Positions 10,001 to 18,523 of a stretch of DNA of 55,314 nt are shown one piece after another. The stretch is from Acidimicrobiia bacterium (GTDB lineage: Bacteria; Acidobacteriota; Vicinamibacteria; Vicinamibacterales; CAVVIG01), in the NCBI GenBank assembly GCA_016871175.1, contig VFZL01000027.1:1-55314 (forward strand). The letters are read 5' to 3'. Below the pieces are notes generated by a model. The model was not told where the DNA came from and did not search any database. It saw only the letters and a program-made list of their open reading frames with translations. Made by a program: the position numbers and the translations under genes. Numbering within the stretch: position 1 is the stretch's first letter; each line of letters opens with the position of its first letter.

Positions 10001-10694
10001 GTCGGACTTCGGTCTCCCGATGGAACGTCGGGATCCGTCGCCACAGCGCCGGGTAGTCTCGCGTCTCGAGCAGCGCACGACCGGCGCTCCGCAGCCGCCC
10101 GATTGGGCCCTCATCGATCGTCCCAGTCGGTCCCAGCGTGCCTCCACCAAAGGCGACTCCCGCCGCGCGGCGCAGGGCGCGACGCACCCCCTCGGGCGGC
10201 TCCCGCAGGGTGTCCTGCAGCCAGGCGCGAAACGCTCGATCGTAGAGGCGCACGGCTTGCGGTTCGGTCAGCACGGCGAAGAGGGGATCCACGCGCGCCT
10301 CGACCGGGCGCTCCCGCAGGAGGTCCGCGCAGAAGCCGTGGATCGTATTGACGTACGCCTCCTCGAGTCTGCCGAGCGCGGCCTCCAGTCGCTGCCGCAC
10401 CTCGTCGTCCGCGGCTGCGGCCCTGCGGAGCTCGAGCGCCTCTCGCATCCGGAGCTTCAGTTCGCCAGCCGCCTTCTCCGTGAACGTCACCGCCACGATC
10501 TCGTCGATCGCCGCGGCGCCGGTCTCGAGCACCCTCAGCATCCGATTCACCAGCTCGGTCGTCTTGCCGGTGCCGGCCGCAGCCTCTACGACCAGCGTCA
10601 CGTCGAGATCGCCCGCGATCGCCTCGCGTGCCGCCTGGTCATCGGGCTTCCGAGCGTCTGCCCCACCGGGTCGGACGATGGGCAACACCGTCAT
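7071..10694 (-). CDS. addA: AddA-like UvrD-type helicase with PD-(D/E)XK nuclease domain
   Basis: The 1207-residue product has the layout of AddA, the ATP-driven subunit of AddAB that resects double-strand ends. Walker A is AAAGTGKTTELVNR (about residues 38-51), motif II is RIFVDEFQDTDPLQAE, motif III region is FIVGDPKQSIYRFRG, and the later motif VMTVHKAKGLEFPVV is present. The C-terminal nuclease shows GVVDLAFEEDARWVIVDYKTD and QVAAYA, the PD-(D/E)XK core. Its ATG overlaps the stop of the AddB-like gene by four bases. The family could also be annotated as RecB-like, but the paired cysteine-cluster nuclease upstream favours AddAB. Confidence 0.9.
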   Translation of the reverse strand: MTVLPIVRPGGADARKPDDQAAREAIAGDLDVTLVVEAAAGTGKTTELVNRMLRVLETGAAAIDEIVAVTFTEKAAGELKLRMREALELRRAAAADDEVRQRLEAALGRLEEAYVNTIHGFCADLLRERPVEARVDPLFAVLTEPQAVRLYDRAFRAWLQDTLREPPEGVRRALRRAAGVAFGGGTLGPTGTIDEGPIGRLRSAGRALLETRDYPALWRRIPTFHRETEVRRLVEALHALAALSAQPLNTRDNLYQDLDAVRRLSGQIQLEQDFGNHDIDGWEARLVDLVRDKGFSRTRKGSGYKYSAKVTRTEVLSTRDALFSDLQQFKKAADADLAALLQRELKSATERYETLKFATGVLDFTDLLARARDLLRDTPAVRRHLQGKFRRIFVDEFQDTDPLQAEILLLLAAEDESISDYREAKPKPGKLFIVGDPKQSIYRFRGTDVETYWRVSRHIEQHGGRRVQLTTSFRSVPGIQRFVNAAFRGEMVADDRALQPDYVALSEGRQAHKTQPSVVALPVPRPYSDRGAGRRISPWAVERSLPHAVAAFVDWLIDPKNGWEVCDRNGIDGEQWVPLQAKHVAILFRRLNSFGKDVTRPYVEAIEARGIPHLLVGGKAFHNREEVEVIRAALAAIEWPDDELSVFATLRGSLFAIEDAHLLEYKARFGAFHPFRIPRELGGSSGHELALSAEETSHLVSVADALRLLQDLHRRRNYRPVADTVSRLLTETRAHVGFILRPAGEQALANVLHVAELARQYETAGGISFRGFIEELRSATEREAAEAPILEDSSDGVRLMTVHKAKGLEFPVVILADVTCRQSRADASRYVDANRGLCAVKLAGWAPHELHDHEAEEVARDEAEGVRLAYVAATRARDLLVVPAVGDEPFEGGWVSPLNRALYPPVAARRSAARAPACPVFKSKDTVLARPRDEPASPATVAPGLHQFAGEGGYSVVWWDPTALALEAAPPLGVRRADLVVKDVPRHVIADGRTHYDRWRLARADARARGAVPSLKVMTVRELSDPKRESGPIEAPGASTIPVSIVEVRDLAGPDADASWSAGGATFGTLIHAVLAQAPFEASDERLQQIADVEARLLGLPAVDAAIAARKVARVWKHELLARARRAAARGACRRETPVTLRLDDGTVMEGVVDLAFEEDARWVIVDYKTDRELTGAEPQYRRQVAAYAAAVSAATGAPASAFLVRT

Positions 10695-13600
10695 CGCATC
10701 GACCTCAGCGTCTCGAGATCAGCCAACCGTTCGGACGCCTTGCGGCCCGCACGCGCCTCCTCGTGCGGTCCACAGACGGGTTTGAAATCGCACCAGGTGC
10801 ACGCGCGCTGGGCGGGCGCCGCGACGAGGAACCCCTGCTCGATCGCGCGATCGACGATCGTCAGGACGTCGAGCCCCTGGCGGCGCGTGTAGTCGTTGAG
10901 GTCGATACTCTTGGTCGCGAAGCCGCCGACTGTGGTGCTGTAGTACAGGCGTCCCGCCACGACCTTCTTCCCAAGTGCCTGCTCGGCCACCATGCTGTAC
11001 AGGACCGGTTGCAGCATGGTCCCACCGCCAACGATCAGGTCCGGCGTGGATCGGTTGCGACCGGTCTTGTGGTCGGTCACACGAAGCACGTCGACCGTCG
11101 CGTGGTGTTCGATTAAATCCACCGATCCTCGCAGGGTGAATCGACCGTCGATACGGACCGGCTCGGTCAAGCTCCGTGGATCGCGGCTCGCATCGCTGAG
11201 GCCAAAGCTCCACTCGAAGTACTCGGGAATCCACTCCTGCTCGTCGGCCATGCGGCGGACCCAGATGGACAAGTCTCGCCGCAGGTCGTCGATCTCGTCG
11301 CGCCACACGCGAGGAATGGCCGGCGCCAGACGTTCCTCGTACTCGGCGGCCACCCGCTCGAGGATCCCCTCCAGCCTGGTGACTGCGTCAGCCACGCGAT
11401 CGGGCGCGATCGGCAGACTTCCGCTGCCGCGCATCTCGCGCTGGAACTCCGTCTGCACGGCGTGGAACAACGAGCCTCGCGTGAGCGGATCGAGTCGCAC
11501 CAGTGGCTCTGGTTCGATCCATGGCTCGAGGCGATGGATCGCCGCGAGGAGGAACTGATACGGGCAGGTCGCAAACCGTTGCAGCGCCGAGAGCGAGTAC
11601 GGCCGGGCGCCGAGCCGCTGCTTCGCGAGGTACGGGGTCAACGCAGGCGAGTCCGACACCAGTCCGTCGCTTTTCGACCAGGCCGGCTTGTCGCGGAGCC
11701 ACCGGCCCGTGATGGAGCGCCTGAGCGAATCGTTGAGATCGAGCATGTAGTGGGCGCGGCCCTTCACCGGCCCTTGATCCCGCGCGTCGAGCAACGGACG
11801 CAGGACGGCAAGGTCGTGCTCGAGATCGTCGACCGCTCGGTCCGGATCCTCGGGCGCCGGCCACCCGAGACTGGCCCCCGATTCCTTCGCAGCGTGTTGG
11901 GCCAGCACGCGGTGGTCCGGCACTCGCCCGGTGATCGCCCGCACGACGTCGAGCGCGTAGAACGACGGCACGCGCGCGCGCCCTTCGGCGTTGCTGTCCA
12001 GCCGGGGATAGGACAGGTAGAGCCGCTCGCCCGCCGCGCCCACCGCGATCCGAAGGAGCAACCGCTCAGCTGCCGCCCTTTCATCCTGCTGGAACAGACC
12101 CAACGAGCCGTCACCGCGTCCTGCGGCATCGAGCGTTGCCCGACTTTCATCCAGCAACAGGGGATCCTCTCGCGGTCGCTGCGGCATGATGCGCTCGGCC
12201 AGTCCCGGCACGAACACGACGCGAAACGTCCGCCCGCGCGCCTGCTGTGGCGTCCCGACGAACACGCGACCGTAACGACGTGGGGGCGGATCCCACTCCA
12301 GCGTCGTCAGTCGGTCATGGAGCACGCGCGACGCTTCTTCGAGCGACACCTCGGTAATGGTCGCCAGCGGACGGAGCTCGGCGAGCAGACGCTGCACGCG
12401 CTCGGGTCGCTTGAGCGAGCAGGCCGCGAGGCGCGTGAATCGCTCGAGCCACGCACTCCACGATGCGGTGTCTGGCCACTCGGCCAACAGATCGATCACC
12501 GGTAGCGCAAACGACGTCAGATGCGCCAGGTTCGTCAGGTCGCGCCGGAGGTGGCGCGCGCGGCCGGCCTCCGGATCGTCGCGGCACGCCTCCACGAGCT
12601 GGGCCTCGAACTCGGCCCGTAGCCCCTTCAGCCGCCGACGCCACCGCGCTGAGCCGTCGGCGCGATCGCGACCGCCAATCACGGCGGACTCGACCACCAG
12701 CTCCTCCCACTTCCATGGCGCACGAAGGGTCCCGAAGACGACGGCGTCCTCGTCGTGGTCCGCCCCGGGCTCTCCTGCAGCCGGCAGCAGCGCATCCGCC
12801 GCCTCCGACACGGCCGCGTCGCCAACATCGGTCGGTGGCAGCTCTCCGAAGACCTCGTCGCGAGCCGGCACGGGATCTGCCAGCGCGGCGTCGTTGGCGG
12901 CCTGCTCACCGACCCGCGGCACCTGACCGAGTGACAGGTATTCGTCGAATCGGCGGGCGGACAAGCCCTCGAGCGCGCATGCGAGCAGCGCCAGAAACGC
13001 GCGGCCCGATGGGTCGGGGCGACGCGTGCCTCGGTCGAAGTACGCCGGGACGTCCGCGCGTGCGCAGGCGTGCTCCAGCAGTCCCAGGTACTGCTGTGGC
13101 GTGCGCAGCAGGACAGCCATGTCGTCGAACCGCGTGCCCCGCTCGGCTTCGTCGAGCATCCGCCGAGTGATTTCGAGGACCTCGCGCCCCTCGCCTGGCG
13201 CAGAAAACACGCGCACATCGCCCGTCGGCGTGCGCACCTCGGGACGGTCAGCGGTGAAGACGTACCGGCGCAAGTGCCACAGGTCGGACACCTGCGGCGC
13301 TGGATCGACCAGCGTGACGTGACGGCTACCATCTGGGTCGATCGCGGCTCGCGCACGCTCGTCGCCCGTCGGGAGCGTGACGAGGGCCTCTGGCGCGCGG
13401 TCCAGAAGAGCCCGCGCAAACGCAGCCTCGGCGTTCGAGTCGAGGGGGATATCGACCAGAGCTACCGGCAAGCCAATCCAGCACACCGGCGATCCGTTCG
13501 GGGCGCACGCCCGCGCCGCAAGCGTGAACAGGCGAGCCCGGTCGACCACTCCCGCCATGGCAAGCTGTTGGTCGATGCGCTCCAGGAGGCGGCCCAGATC

Positions 13601-14038
13601 CGCTGCGGCCGAGGAGCCGTCGGACAGCGTGCCGGCGTCCACGCCCGCCAAACGCAACTCGTGCAAGGTGCGCGCGAGAGCCAGGGGGAACCCCGGCAGC
13701 CGCGCGACGGGAGCGAAGTACGAGAGCTCGTCGGCACCCAGGGCATCGAACGTCGCCCGCGTCGAGACCGCCTGAACACCCGCCGTCGTACCGAACAGGA
13801 GCGGAGACCCACCGCTCACCATCGACGCGAGGCGCGCTGCCAACTCGGTGAAGCTGAAACGTGTCAGGCCGAACGTCGCGCCAAGGCGACTGGCGACAAC
13901 GCGAGCGAGATCGTCCGCGGCGCCGCGGGTGGCCGCGACGATCAGTCCCTCCGACCCGGGCTGACGGGCACTGAGGAACGAGACAACGGCGTCGAGGCGG
14001 GCCGCTGCTGACGTGGACGTGACCACACGCTGACTCAT
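10691..14038 (-). CDS. addB: AddB-like PD-(D/E)XK nuclease subunit
   Basis: The 1115-residue product from ATG 14038 is the expected AddB partner. The N-terminal half resembles a UvrD-like fold (LIVAATRGAADDLAR) without a classic Walker A, as in inactivated AddB helicase domains. The C-terminal nuclease has the pattern VTDHKTGR. Four cysteines for the AddB iron-sulfur staple are visible: one in QRFATCPYQFL and three in ACTWCDFKPVCG. The stop overlaps the addA start by four bases. It is the first gene of a five-gene minus-strand run reaching to 4415. Symbol by similarity of architecture. Confidence 0.85.
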   Translation of the reverse strand: MSQRVVTSTSAAARLDAVVSFLSARQPGSEGLIVAATRGAADDLARVVASRLGATFGLTRFSFTELAARLASMVSGGSPLLFGTTAGVQAVSTRATFDALGADELSYFAPVARLPGFPLALARTLHELRLAGVDAGTLSDGSSAAADLGRLLERIDQQLAMAGVVDRARLFTLAARACAPNGSPVCWIGLPVALVDIPLDSNAEAAFARALLDRAPEALVTLPTGDERARAAIDPDGSRHVTLVDPAPQVSDLWHLRRYVFTADRPEVRTPTGDVRVFSAPGEGREVLEITRRMLDEAERGTRFDDMAVLLRTPQQYLGLLEHACARADVPAYFDRGTRRPDPSGRAFLALLACALEGLSARRFDEYLSLGQVPRVGEQAANDAALADPVPARDEVFGELPPTDVGDAAVSEAADALLPAAGEPGADHDEDAVVFGTLRAPWKWEELVVESAVIGGRDRADGSARWRRRLKGLRAEFEAQLVEACRDDPEAGRARHLRRDLTNLAHLTSFALPVIDLLAEWPDTASWSAWLERFTRLAACSLKRPERVQRLLAELRPLATITEVSLEEASRVLHDRLTTLEWDPPPRRYGRVFVGTPQQARGRTFRVVFVPGLAERIMPQRPREDPLLLDESRATLDAAGRGDGSLGLFQQDERAAAERLLLRIAVGAAGERLYLSYPRLDSNAEGRARVPSFYALDVVRAITGRVPDHRVLAQHAAKESGASLGWPAPEDPDRAVDDLEHDLAVLRPLLDARDQGPVKGRAHYMLDLNDSLRRSITGRWLRDKPAWSKSDGLVSDSPALTPYLAKQRLGARPYSLSALQRFATCPYQFLLAAIHRLEPWIEPEPLVRLDPLTRGSLFHAVQTEFQREMRGSGSLPIAPDRVADAVTRLEGILERVAAEYEERLAPAIPRVWRDEIDDLRRDLSIWVRRMADEQEWIPEYFEWSFGLSDASRDPRSLTEPVRIDGRFTLRGSVDLIEHHATVDVLRVTDHKTGRNRSTPDLIVGGGTMLQPVLYSMVAEQALGKKVVAGRLYYSTTVGGFATKSIDLNDYTRRQGLDVLTIVDRAIEQGFLVAAPAQRACTWCDFKPVCGPHEEARAGRKASERLADLETLRSMR

Positions 14039-14217
14039 GACACCTCCGGTGGCCGTACCGGGACATCGGGACATCGCCGCGCTCGCGGCGATTGGTCCGT
14101 CATGCGGCGCGGGATGATGACTCCGAGCCCGTTCGAGCGCATAACGGTGGCGCGCAGAGGCAGCCCGCGAAGAAACCAAGCGGGCGTCGGACCCACGCGC
14201 GGCGACTGAGCCGTGTT

Positions 14218-14232
14218 CGGGGCGGCGCCCCG
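14218..14232. repeat. GC-rich palindrome, family member A
   Basis: CGGGGCGGCGCCCCG is a near-perfect palindrome flanked by TT on the left and ACCAGG on the right. It closely resembles the elements at 30532, 32064 and 38680. It lies in the 266-base gap between addB and the receptor fragment, where no gene was recognised. It may act as a REP-like element or a hairpin in transcripts. Confidence 0.6.
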
Positions 14233-14304
14233 ACCAGGCAAGAGCGTAGCACGAGTGTCGCTGCCGCGCCGGCGCGTTCGGACCGCCGGCGGTGCCCCAC
14301 CTTG

Positions 14305-14800
14305 CTAGCGCTGAAACCGGAACTGAATGCGGAACTGTCGATATTCGGAGTTGTAGAACGTCCCGAACAGTGGCGAGGTGACGTTCGCCTGCACATCCGA
14401 TGGGAGCCAGGCATGGATTGCGTTGTCCACGCGAATGCCGACCCAAGGCCGAAGGGTTCGAATCCGCACGCGATGCTCGATGCCGAGCTCCGTGCGAACG
14501 TACTGGGGAAATCGACGCGCCTGACGTGGACCGACGAAGTCGAGCATCTCGTTCACTGTCGAGTACGGTAGTCCCGTCCGCCAGTCCACGACTGCGACGA
14601 GCAGCCACGTCGGGGTCGGCAGCACGCGGCTCCGTACGAGCAACCGATGTGGCACATCCGCGCGCGAGGGCGCGTATGCGTTCTCTGCCACGATCGGCCA
14701 CCGCACGGCGTCGAAATAGTGCGTGAACGCGTTGGTCGAGGCACGGGACCGCGACCGCACGTAGGTCACGTTCACATCAGCGCGGGTGCCTTTCGTGTAC
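14305..14800 (-). pseudogene. TonB-dependent receptor-like, C-terminal barrel remnant
   Basis: The last about 160 residues read as the C-terminal strands of a large TonB-type outer-membrane receptor of the acidobacterial style: ADVNVTYVRSRSRAST, AYAPSRADVPHRLLVRSRV, DWRTGLPYSTVNE, RPWVGIRVDNAIHAWLPSDV, and a final YNSEYRQFRIQFRFQR. Barrel homology fades near 14800, where third-position GC bias switches to a plus-strand frame. Full receptors of this type are around 1000 residues, so the plug and most of the barrel are missing. The frame continues open to 15267 but that part does not look like receptor. Confidence 0.7.
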
Positions 14801-15184
14801 CGCACGCCGGGCTTGCTGCTCTGGGCGATGGCCCTGGTCCGCCGCGCGCGCTCGATGGACCAGTTCTTCGTGCCGACCAAACCGATTGAGGTGGCGATCG
14901 TGAAAGCGGCCAAGGAGACACGGGCTTGGGGCCTGCGGACGACAGCCGCGGTGTTCGTCCTGTTTCGTCGAGAAGCATTCTCGTTGACGTTCTTCCTGCT
15001 GGCCCTGGTCACCGGGCGTCGATCCGCGATTCCCGCTGCCCTCGCGATCAGCCTGCTCGTGGTCGCCGTGACGTTCATCGTGTACCGCCGGACGCTGACC
15101 CACGTGCTGCGAGAAACCGTCGGTCCGCGGCCCGCTGATACCACCACAGCGTCAGCAGCACGAGGTTCAGCGATCCCAACGTGA
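14786..15184 (+). pseudogene. fragment of an unrecognised membrane protein
   Basis: The plus-strand frame has strong third-position GC bias and encodes a basic amphipathic part (RRARSMDQFFVPTKPIEVAI) followed by two hydrophobic spans (FSLTFFLLALV and IPAALAISLLVVAVTFIV). There is no ribosome-binding site before the GTG at 14786, and the coding bias begins where the receptor remnant ends, so this is probably the 3' part of a gene cut off at its 5' side. It overlaps the tail of the minus-strand CDP-alcohol phosphatidyltransferase pseudogene. The last 25 residues are low complexity. I do not recognise the family. Confidence 0.45.
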
Positions 15185-16080
15185 ACGGGATGAACCACTC
15201 CGGGTGCCGCGCCAAAACGCACGCCGTAATCGCGAAGCGCCGTACGTTGTCTCCAAGCAGGTTCCAACCGCTCTCGACCAGTCGAGGAGGCGAAAGTGTG
15301 GACAGAAACCGGCTGATTACGGCACCCTGAGGACCGTCACCACGCGGTCAGGCGATGGAACACCTCAGGGGGGAAACGTTTTGAAAAGGCAGGGTCCCTT
15401 CCTGCTGAAAACCGACACGGGGGGCGATAAAAGCACTCGCGATATAAGTGTCGAACGCTGTCGGGCACTCGGCCATCGCACACGTCGCGCGCGATGTCCT
15501 GCTCGACCATTCGGTGCAGGCCGACGAGCGCGCGTTGCATCGCGGCGTATCCTCGCACGACAGGTCGCAGCACGCCGCTCACGCTGGGCGTCATCAGTTC
15601 GGTCGGAACCCGTCCGTGAATCGCGAAGCCCGCGTACGCGGTCCGATGGTAGTCGTACATCTGCGCGTGGATGGCCGTGCAGAATCCGGCGACGGCCGCC
15701 AAGGCGAAGGCCGTGCCCCACCCCCACACTGGACCGCTGGCGGCGACCAGCCCTAGGTACAAGGCGAGGTGCGTCGCGTAGCCAGCGAGACCGTCCAGCA
15801 CACGGCCGAACTCCGACGTTCGCCCGGTCATGCGCGCCAACTGCCCATCCGCCGAATCAATGACGCCGTGGGCGACCAGCAGTCCCACGCCCACCAGCGC
15901 CCACCGCGGGCGTCCCACGAGCGCTCCACCGATCGCGCCGACTACGCCGGCCAGAATCGAGACCGCGTTCGGGGAGAGCCGGGCCACCACGTACCCTGCC
16001 CGTCGGTAGAAATAGATGTCGACGAGCTCTTCGATTTCGTATGCCTTGTAGGCCAGCCTATCGTTAGGAACCTCGGACAC
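15075..16080 (-). pseudogene. CDP-alcohol phosphatidyltransferase, split by insertion and frameshift
   Basis: The first frame (16080 to a TGA at 15337) begins MSEVPNDRLAYKAYEIEELV and has the CDP-alcohol motif DSADGQLARMTGRTSEFG. Sense stops at about VRHLYRE. The C-terminal part is found in a different frame from about 15290 to a stop at 15075: LVESGWNLLGDNVRRFAI, then a membrane span FIPFTLGSLNLVLLTLWWYQ. The two halves are separated by about 150 bases that encode nothing recognisable and hold an inverted repeat (15325-15370). The last Asp of the motif (G-x3-D-x3-D) is Gly in GRVLDGLAGY. An enzyme of lipid head-group transfer originally, now probably inactive. Confidence 0.7.
15325..15370. 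repeat. inverted repeat inside the inserted segment
   Basis: CCCTGAGG (15325-15332) and CCTCAGGG (15363-15370) are perfect 8-base complements with 30 bases between. The pair lies in the stretch that interrupts the CDP-alcohol phosphatidyltransferase gene. It could be part of a small non-coding mobile element. No copy of this segment was noticed elsewhere in the window. Confidence 0.45.
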
Positions 16081-16197
16081 GAGCTACCTGGCACGCGGGA
16101 TCGCGCCGCAAAAGGCGGGAGGCATCGCGTAAGATAGTACCGTAGCCATCAACGAAGCCGGAGTTCGGGGCGGAACCACACACATGGGGTTTGCGTC

Positions 16198-17091
16198 GTG
16201 ACAGCCTGGCTGTTCACTCGGCGAACGTTCCTACGCGGCTTCGTGCTTGCTGCGGCGATCGGCATCGCCTCGCCCGGTCAGGCGCAGCCACGCAATTTCC
16301 TGTGGAAGGCCACCGGTCCGAAGGGATCCCTGTACCTGGTCGGCTCCGTCCACATGCTCACGAAGGACTACTACCCGCTCAGTCCGGCGCTCGAGGCCGC
16401 GTTCAAAGAGTGCGATCTCCTGGTCGAAGAGCTCGACCTCGGAGAGATGCGCGCGCCCGATTCGCAGATGGCGATGCTCTCGCGCGGGCTCCTCCCGTCG
16501 GGGCAGACTCTCGACGGCGTCGTCTCTAAGGAGACGCTGGACCTGGTCGCGAAGCACGCCGCAGCGCTCGGGTTGCCGCTCGAACCGTTGAAGCGCTTCA
16601 AGCCGTGGTCGCTCGCGCTCACGCTGCTCGGCATGGCGTGGCAGAAGGCTGGCTTCGACGCGGATCTCGGGCTGGACAAGCACTTCTACGATCGAGCGCG
16701 CGCGGAAAACAAGCCCGTACAGGGGCTGGAAACGGTGGGGTTTCAGATCTCTCGCTTCGACGAGATGTCGATGTCAGACCAAGACCGGCTCCTGCAGCAG
16801 TCCATCCGCGAAATCGACAACGAGACCGCCGCCGTCGCCACGCTGGCGAATGCCTGGAAGGTCGGCGACACGGCGACGATCGAGCGGATCGTCTTGGAGG
16901 ACGTCAAGAGCGACCCGGTGATGTACCGGCGTCTCATCGTCGAGCGAAACCAGAGCTGGCTGCCCATCATTGAGGGTCTCGCCGCCCGGCCCCGCCAGGT
17001 GTTCGTCGTCGTGGGCGCGGCACACCTCATCGGGCCTGACGGCATCTTGGCCAGCCTGCGTGCCAAGGGCTACACCCTCGAACAACGGTGA
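16198..17091 (+). CDS. TraB/GumN family protein
   Basis: The 297-residue product has a signal peptide of Tat/Sec type (RRTFLRGFVLAAAIGIASPG, cleavage near GQA-QPR) and the TraB/PrgY/GumN fold. The two conserved His motifs are present: LVGSVHMLTKDYYPL near the start and VVVGAAHLIGPDG near the end, with an internal ELDLGEM. Members are thought to be metal-dependent proteins acting on peptides or pheromones; the substrate here is unknown. The start is GTG 16198. The 117 bases to the divergent pseudogene hold an AT-richer patch (TAAGATAGTA near 16130) that may be promoter. Confidence 0.85.
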   Translation: MTAWLFTRRTFLRGFVLAAAIGIASPGQAQPRNFLWKATGPKGSLYLVGSVHMLTKDYYPLSPALEAAFKECDLLVEELDLGEMRAPDSQMAMLSRGLLPSGQTLDGVVSKETLDLVAKHAAALGLPLEPLKRFKPWSLALTLLGMAWQKAGFDADLGLDKHFYDRARAENKPVQGLETVGFQISRFDEMSMSDQDRLLQQSIREIDNETAAVATLANAWKVGDTATIERIVLEDVKSDPVMYRRLIVERNQSWLPIIEGLAARPRQVFVVVGAAHLIGPDGILASLRAKGYTLEQR

Positions 17092-17155
17092 TAGCCGCTC
17101 CAGAGAGGTCGGCCGGGCGACGTCGGATTCCAATACAGTAACGGACGGAGACGCA

Positions 17156-18523
17156 GTGCTGGAAGGAGTGTCGGTTCTGGTTGCGGGCGCTGGTCTGGCG
17201 GGACTTGCCGCGGCGCGAGACCTGGACGCCATGGGCGCCACCGTGACGGTCGTCGAGGCCCGCAACCGTGTCGGTGGGCGGGTGTGGACGGCACGCAGCG
17301 GTTTCGCGGACGGACAACATGCGGAGGCTGGCGGCGACTTCATCGACGAGAATCACGACGCACTACGCGCCCTGATCCAATCTCTTCGCCTCGAGCTCGT
17401 CCAGGTCCTCCGCCAGGGCTGGACGTTCGCACGACGGGAAGATGACGGAAGGATCCGAGCGGTGCCAGTCACGCCCGGCGCTGGCTGGGACCGGCTCGCC
17501 GAGGCGCTCGATCCGCTCGGCGAACCCTATCGCTTGTCCGAGCGCCGGTGGGACACGCCGATCGCGGCGTTGCTTGCCCGACGCTCGGTGCTCCGCTGGC
17601 TGGATGATATTCAAGCCGACCCTGACTTCCGAGAGATCACCATCGGCCTTCGGGGCTTCTTTCTCGCCGAGCCGGAGGAACTCTCCCTCCTCGCGCTCGT
17701 CGATCAATTCGCGTCCGGGGATCCCGTGGGCCCGTCTCGCACATATCGGGTGGCCGGCGGCATGGACCGGATCGCGACAACCCTTGCTTCTGGGCTCGCT
17801 GACCGACTGAAACTGAATACCGAGCTGGTGGCGATCTCGCAACATGGCGCCCGCGTGCGGGCGAGCCTGCGCCACCAGCGTCATGTGCATCAGTTTGCCT
17901 GCGACTATCTCGTGTGCACGCTGCCGGCCTCGATTCTCCGTCGCGTGCCCATCACCCCCGCACTTCCGGGGCAACAGCACGAAGCGATCGCGACGCTGAA
18001 GTACGGGCGCGCCACCAAGAGCTTGCTCCAGTTCTCGAGTCGGTTTTGGCGCATCCCGCGGAAGCCATCCGCGTACGGCTCCGCGCTGCCCTTCGGCGCG
18101 GTCTGGGATGCCAACGAGGAGCAGCGAGGGAAGCCGGCGATTCTATCGCTGATGGCGGGCGGGGCTGCGAGCGACTGGATGATTGATCTGCTCGGCCGCG
18201 AGGGATCGGCCGGCCTCGCGAAGCAGTTGGAGTGGCTCGGGTCCCGTCGGGCGGAGCTGCTGCACGCGCACCATGTATCGTGGGAGCTCGACCCGTTCGC
18301 GCGCGGCGGCTATGCGTACTTCGATCCAACCTTCCCGCCAGATCGCCGACACTGGCTCGCGCGGCCGAGCGGCCGGCTGTTCTTCGCCGGTGAGCACACG
18401 AGCCTCAGGTGGCAGGGCTACATGAACGGCGCCGTCGAGAGCGGTCGGCGGGCAGCGGCCGAGGTGGCCGCCACTCACGCCCTGGCACGCTCAGCCGGCC
18501 CCGCGTCAACGGCGCGCCGCTGA
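17156..18523 (+). CDS. flavin-containing amine oxidase (FAD-dependent)
   Basis: The 455-residue product has an N-terminal Rossmann motif VLVAGAGLAGLAAARDLDAM, the RVGGRVWTAR motif of monoamine oxidase-type flavoproteins, and a C-terminal FAD-binding stretch FFAGEHTSLRWQGYMNGAVE. Enzymes of this family oxidise amines or desaturate similar substrates; no substrate can be named. GTG 17156 is preceded at five bases by GGAG, which favours this start over the open frame upstream. It lies 64 bases after the TraB gene. Its last 18 bases overlap the 3' end of the convergent transporter gene. Confidence 0.9.
   Translation: MLEGVSVLVAGAGLAGLAAARDLDAMGATVTVVEARNRVGGRVWTARSGFADGQHAEAGGDFIDENHDALRALIQSLRLELVQVLRQGWTFARREDDGRIRAVPVTPGAGWDRLAEALDPLGEPYRLSERRWDTPIAALLARRSVLRWLDDIQADPDFREITIGLRGFFLAEPEELSLLALVDQFASGDPVGPSRTYRVAGGMDRIATTLASGLADRLKLNTELVAISQHGARVRASLRHQRHVHQFACDYLVCTLPASILRRVPITPALPGQQHEAIATLKYGRATKSLLQFSSRFWRIPRKPSAYGSALPFGAVWDANEEQRGKPAILSLMAGGAASDWMIDLLGREGSAGLAKQLEWLGSRRAELLHAHHVSWELDPFARGGYAYFDPTFPPDRRHWLARPSGRLFFAGEHTSLRWQGYMNGAVESGRRAAAEVAATHALARSAGPASTARR

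Noticed and set aside
14035-14241. 68-codon minus-strand ORF ending at the addB start with ATGA overlap
   Set aside because: No homology, Arg/Pro-rich, and it reads through palindrome A; probably chance.
14801-15267. Upstream half of the long minus-strand frame ending in the TonB-receptor tail
   Set aside because: Coding bias in this part is on the plus strand; the minus frame has no receptor features.
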